Virus record (IMG/VR): IMGVR_UViG_3300037485_001042
Span: 1 to 41,778 of that record
Source: a virus
Reading direction: 5' to 3' (one strand)
Length of the DNA: 41,778 nt
Under the pieces are notes generated by a model. The model had not been told where the DNA came from, did not search any database, and was given only the letters and a program-made list of their open reading frames with translations. Shown piece after piece: positions 39,460 to 41,778 of this stretch. A program made the position numbers and the translations under genes. Within the stretch, counting starts at the first letter, position 1, and each line of letters starts with the position of its first letter.

Positions 39460-39566
39460 TTCTTCCACCTCGCTAAAATGGTGAATATTAAAATGATTAT
39501 TCCCGTTGTCAGTGCCGCCATGAGTAGGGCCAGCGGATATGTGATGATGTCGGAAGGAAGAATCAT
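39456..39566 (-). CDS. Single-pass membrane peptide, 36 aa
   Basis: Begins MILPSDIITYPLALLMAALT and is one long hydrophobic helix ending ARWKN. Both ends overlap neighbours (ATGA, TTGA). Only membrane-only gene of the mini-gene chain apart from its end; role unknown. Confidence 0.58.
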   Translation of the reverse strand: MILPSDIITYPLALLMAALTTGIIILIFTILARWKN

Positions 39567-39700
39567 TCCCCCACCACCTCGCGGTCATGGTCCTCGAGCA
39601 TGTTCATCCAGTGGTTAGGACAGTAGGACCGGTATGCCGGGTGAGCCTGTTCGGAGATGGAATACTCCAGGTGACATACGGAGCATTTGCACGTGATCAT
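39563..39700 (-). CDS. Zinc-finger mini-protein, 45 aa
   Basis: Begins MITCKCSVCHLEYSISEQAH and continues AYRSYCPNHW, giving a Cys/Cys/Cys-His zinc site, then a charged helix. ATGA overlap with the membrane peptide downstream. Confidence 0.6.
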   Translation of the reverse strand: MITCKCSVCHLEYSISEQAHPAYRSYCPNHWMNMLEDHDREVVGE

Positions 39701-39702
39701 TT

Positions 39703-39966
39703 TCACAGTTCCACCTCTTCATTCTTATAATTACGGCCTCGATAGATGCACTTCTTTACATCCATGTTCGTTCCACAGTAGGAACAACGATAATATGAGT
39801 GGCTTCCGGTGACTGCCAGTTGCTTGCATTTCTGATTAGGGCAGATGACAGATACCTGGCCCGGCATGATATGAACGAAATCACTCATCTGGATCTTCTC
39901 CTTCAAAGTCTGCTTCTTCTTGTGGTATTCCTTTCCGACAATCAATACAGGCCCAATATCCACCAT
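39703..39966 (-). CDS. Zinc-ribbon protein, 87 aa
   Basis: Contains CPNQKCKQL and YRCSYCGTN (zinc ribbon, about residues 42-67) before a basic, Asn-rich tail. Start: ATG 39966 (MVDIGPVLIVGKEYHKKK) has a GGAGAG site 8 bases upstream; ATG 39996, which lies closer to the regulator gene, would add ten residues. Second gene of the operon. Confidence 0.65.
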   Translation of the reverse strand: MVDIGPVLIVGKEYHKKKQTLKEKIQMSDFVHIMPGQVSVICPNQKCKQLAVTGSHSYYRCSYCGTNMDVKKCIYRGRNYKNEEVEL

Positions 39967-40004
39967 CTGATTCTCTCCAGACAGGATATGATCCATCTTT
40001 GCAT

Positions 40005-40244
40005 TTAGGCGGTGGTGTTGTTGCTGTCATTTAATTCCTCATTTTTACGAAGTTCTGATTCTGTAACGATTTCTCTATGTGCTTCAAATTCCTTATAGAA
40101 AAGTCCCTTCTTTAAGAGAGATTCGTATAATTGAGACCTGTTACAGGAAGTCTGAATAGATTCGATTCGTTGGATTAGATGCATCGGGATTGTGATAATC
40201 ACCGGTTGCCTCCGTTTTTCAAGTGGCAGTTTAGTTCTAGCCAT
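40005..40244 (-). CDS. Ribbon-helix-helix transcription regulator, 79 aa
   Basis: Begins MARTKLPLEKRRQPVIITIP, where the strand RQPVIITIP and the helix MHLIQRIESI, then NRSQLYESLLKKGLF match a CopG/Arc-type fold. It heads the mini-gene operon, about 28 bp after a TATA-like box, and probably autoregulates it through the inverted repeat at 40311-40341. A second, unrelated RHH gene heads the other early operon. Confidence 0.78.
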   Translation of the reverse strand: MARTKLPLEKRRQPVIITIPMHLIQRIESIQTSCNRSQLYESLLKKGLFYKEFEAHREIVTESELRKNEELNDSNNTTA

Positions 40245-40489
40245 GTATTGATATTAGAATAGAAAGTATATATATTATACTATTTTGGGTATTGGTGTAT
40301 TATTTCCACTTCTCTTTTTAAAATTCGTTATTAAAAAGAGATATATTCTCTCTTGTTGTTAAGGTATGAAATTAATATTATATATACCTAACTAAAGTGT
40401 CATTTTAGCGGTTGGATTGTTGAAAAATGGGTGATACTCAAATACCAATATAATATATAATTTCTATTTTGAAAAATGGAATAATGGGA
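40245..40489. promoter_or_regulatory. AT-rich control region of the early operon
   Basis: A 245-base gap with no gene. On the minus strand ATAATATATATACTTTC (about 40263-40279) is a TATA element about 28 bp before ATG 40244. TCTCTTTTTAA (40311-40321) and TTAAAAAGAGA (40331-40341) are an 11-bp perfect inverted repeat, and AGAGA-TATAT-TCTCT (40337-40351) overlaps its right arm. TTGAAAAATGG is repeated at 40420-40430 and 40469-40479. Candidate operator and/or origin. Confidence 0.55.
40311..40341. repeat. 11-bp inverted repeat (candidate operator)
   Basis: Perfect arms of 11 bases with a 9-base spacer. No T-run follows on the minus strand, so it is more likely a protein-binding site than a terminator. 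Confidence 0.65.
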
Positions 40490-40990
40490 TTATCCTTCAG
40501 TAGTCAAGCAATCCTTGACAACTGGAAATCCACCATTCTCAACAACAACCAATCCGGAATAGGCTTCCCGGTAACGGATAAGACGTTCTGACCACGGCTC
40601 CATACCGTAATCCCATATCCAGGTAGAATGAAATTTGTTGATTTTTCCCATCAGTCGCATATCAATGGTGACGGTCCCGGTACCCTTCCGTTCAATAAGT
40701 CTCTCTGATGGTTGGATGGGATTCGTTCTTCGTATCCATGCCTTCGGTGCACCCAGGGATTTAGGACTGTATTGCTCCCACTGTTCGAGCATCTCATCAG
40801 TCCTGAAATAAATCCCAACTTGCTGTTTGACTTTGGCCCATACCTTGAAGTCTGGATGGTGCTTTCTCATTCCTACTCTTTCAGGAAATGAGTATGCCAC
40901 ATCATCTGCGGTGACGATGGATTTACCACATGATGCCAGATACTCACGGGATTGTTGCCGGATTTCTGCAACGGAAAAATTGAGTGCCAT
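40490..40990 (-). CDS. Hypothetical protein, 166 aa
   Basis: Starts MALNFSVAEIRQQSREYLAS. Residues about 20-70 look like a helical DNA-binding-like segment (SIVTADDVAYSFPERVGMRK, then HPDFKVWAKVKQQVGIYF). The second half has conserved-looking Trp and Arg (STWIWDYGMEPWSERLIRYR). No family recognised. Last gene of the leftward early operon that begins near 4960 and crosses the origin of the numbering; its stop lies at the edge of the AT-rich control region. Confidence 0.65.
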   Translation of the reverse strand: MALNFSVAEIRQQSREYLASCGKSIVTADDVAYSFPERVGMRKHHPDFKVWAKVKQQVGIYFRTDEMLEQWEQYSPKSLGAPKAWIRRTNPIQPSERLIERKGTGTVTIDMRLMGKINKFHSTWIWDYGMEPWSERLIRYREAYSGLVVVENGGFPVVKDCLTTEG

Positions 40991-41206
40991 CTATTCCACC
41001 CGCTGGTATATCCTGCATCCTGTTGTTTGCCTGCCGACTACTTCGCAGACCTCACTTCTACCGAGAATTGCGCCGATCTTACGTGGTGATATCTGGCGGT
41101 GGGTAATGGCAATATCTGATGATGAGAACTTTGTTCCTGGTGGACGGGATGAGATCCATTTCTCAACTTTTACAACGTCTCGCCCCAACATGCGGTAGGA
41201 AGTCAC
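40991..41206 (-). CDS. Winged-helix-like protein, 71 aa
   Basis: A small winged helix: helices around DVVKVEKWISSRPPG and FSSSDIAITHRQISPRKIGA, then ILGRSEVCEV and a strand CRIYQRV. Likely DNA-binding. ATGA overlap with the HNH gene and a TAG-ATG junction with the 166-aa gene. Confidence 0.65.
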   Translation of the reverse strand: MTSYRMLGRDVVKVEKWISSRPPGTKFSSSDIAITHRQISPRKIGAILGRSEVCEVVGRQTTGCRIYQRVE

Positions 41207-41778
41207 GATTTCACCGCCTTGAGATGAAACGAAGGGCAGTTCTTTTTTGCATTCCTAATTGAATACTGACATATTCCACTAAAGGAAGTATATCGGCACT
41301 TCTGGTTTACACCGTGAAATTTACATGGGTGTTTCTGTGCCTTTAACTTCCTATCGAATGCAAGTTGTCTTTTCCTGATGCGTTCTTTCTCTTCCATCTC
41401 TTCGATGAACTTCTCGCGGGCCTTCACAATCTCCGGATTCAGGCGCATGAAACATGCCTTGCACATCTCTCCGCCTACTCTGTAGTAATGTTCCTTGCAG
41501 ATGCCACATAGGACCATACCACGATGTAATGAGAAGTGGCAACGATTACACAGGACGATACATCCGGATAATTCCAGGTTGGTATATGCGCCTTTGTATG
41601 ATTCTATGTAAGGATGATGGGCGGTGAGTTTGTCGTTACTTCCGCACCACTGGCAGGTCTTACCTTCGCAGAATTGTTTGATGTTGTCTTTGTGTTCTTC
41701 ACTATTCCAGATTTTTTCCAGTCCTTTTCTCCGGTTATTCGTCCTGCGTGTCTCCGGGCAGGTGACGGCTGATGTGGA
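41203..41778 (-). CDS. HNH endonuclease-like protein with zinc knuckles (5' end at the left of the window)
   Basis: Codons 3-193 of the gene that starts at 128 after circularisation. Core: CQWCGSNDKLTAHHPYI (zinc knuckle plus His-His), then CIVLCNRCHFSLH, the C-x2-C, HH, C-x2-CH pattern of compact HNH nucleases. Further Cys pairs follow (CGICKEHYYR, then CKACFMRL), a charged helix and a C-terminal Cys/His-rich stretch (HPCKFHGVNQKC). Read alone, the right end would give only a 104-aa frame from 41517 that lacks the nuclease core. It is part of the DNA-metabolism operon and might nick or cut DNA during packaging or replication. Confidence 0.8.
   Translation of the reverse strand, partial: STSAVTCPETRRTNNRRKGLEKIWNSEEHKDNIKQFCEGKTCQWCGSNDKLTAHHPYIESYKGAYTNLELSGCIVLCNRCHFSLHRGMVLCGICKEHYYRVGGEMCKACFMRLNPEIVKAREKFIEEMEEKERIRKRQLAFDRKLKAQKHPCKFHGVNQKCRYTSFSGICQYSIRNAKKNCPSFHLKAVKS
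41657..41778. repeat. Terminal direct repeat, right copy
   Basis: Identical to 1-122; see the left copy. Confidence 0.95.

Noticed and set aside
1-41778. CRISPR array, insertion sequence, integrase and tRNA genes
   Set aside because: No regularly spaced repeats, no transposase or recombinase motifs, and no tRNA-like fold were seen on reading both strands by eye; subtle cases cannot be excluded without a search tool.

Overview
The window reads as one complete circularised genome of a tailed virus (siphovirus-type Caudoviricetes) that probably infects a methanogenic archaeon. Bases 1-122 are repeated exactly at 41657-41778, so the unique circle is 41656 bp and one HNH nuclease gene crosses the junction. 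Signs of an archaeal host are TATA-like boxes 25-30 bp upstream of first genes, some with little room for a leader; many small zinc-ribbon and ribbon-helix-helix proteins; and NHL and PKD surface modules common in methanogens such as Methanomicrobiales. The host assignment is inference. No integrase, DNA or RNA polymerase, primase, reverse transcriptase, tRNA gene or CRISPR array was recognised.

Layout, mostly minus strand and so read right to left. (1) 40.25-35.8 kb: an AT-rich control region, then a ribbon-helix-helix regulator and a chain of about 16 tiny genes (36-128 aa), many with zinc ribbons and nearly all coupled by 4-base ATGA overlaps. The chain ends with a secreted protein, a membrane protein and a terminator. 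(2) 35.8-35.4 kb: a non-coding stretch with strong hairpins next to the terminase. (3) 35.4-23.6 kb: packaging and portal genes, a putative virion ADP-ribosyltransferase, a MuF-like head protein holding an intein, and a 1479-aa collagen-like, C-type-lectin-like fibre. (4) 23.5-22.0 kb: a small operon facing a plus-strand AT-rich islet (21.0-22.0 kb). (5) 20.9-5.8 kb: prohead protease/scaffold, two decoration proteins, major capsid protein, connectors, two tail-tube paralogues, tail chaperones with a -1 frameshift, tape measure, tail tip and adhesion proteins, ending in an NHL beta-propeller. (6) 5.8-5.0 kb: plus-strand islet with a 52-aa ORF and an HNH nuclease. (7) 5.0 kb back through the origin to 40.5 kb: a second regulator-led operon with Cys-rich proteins, winged-helix proteins, a helicase-DNA methyltransferase fusion, a PD-(D/E)XK-like nuclease and the junction-spanning HNH protein.

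The most unusual feature is at 28.28-29.09 kb. The MuF-like gene is interrupted by an intein between HPG and CRC of its conserved tail motif. The opposite strand of that same intein encodes, over almost its whole length and in exact codon register, a Vsr/EDxHD-like homing endonuclease with HTH and NUMOD3-like segments. The element is therefore a protein intron whose nuclease appears to lie on the antisense strand of the splicing domain itself. Other notable points are an R-S-ExE ADP-ribosyltransferase sharing a module with the protease/scaffold protein, a PKD domain that looks split between two adjacent genes, and a diversity-generating-retroelement-type fibre tip without a retroelement.
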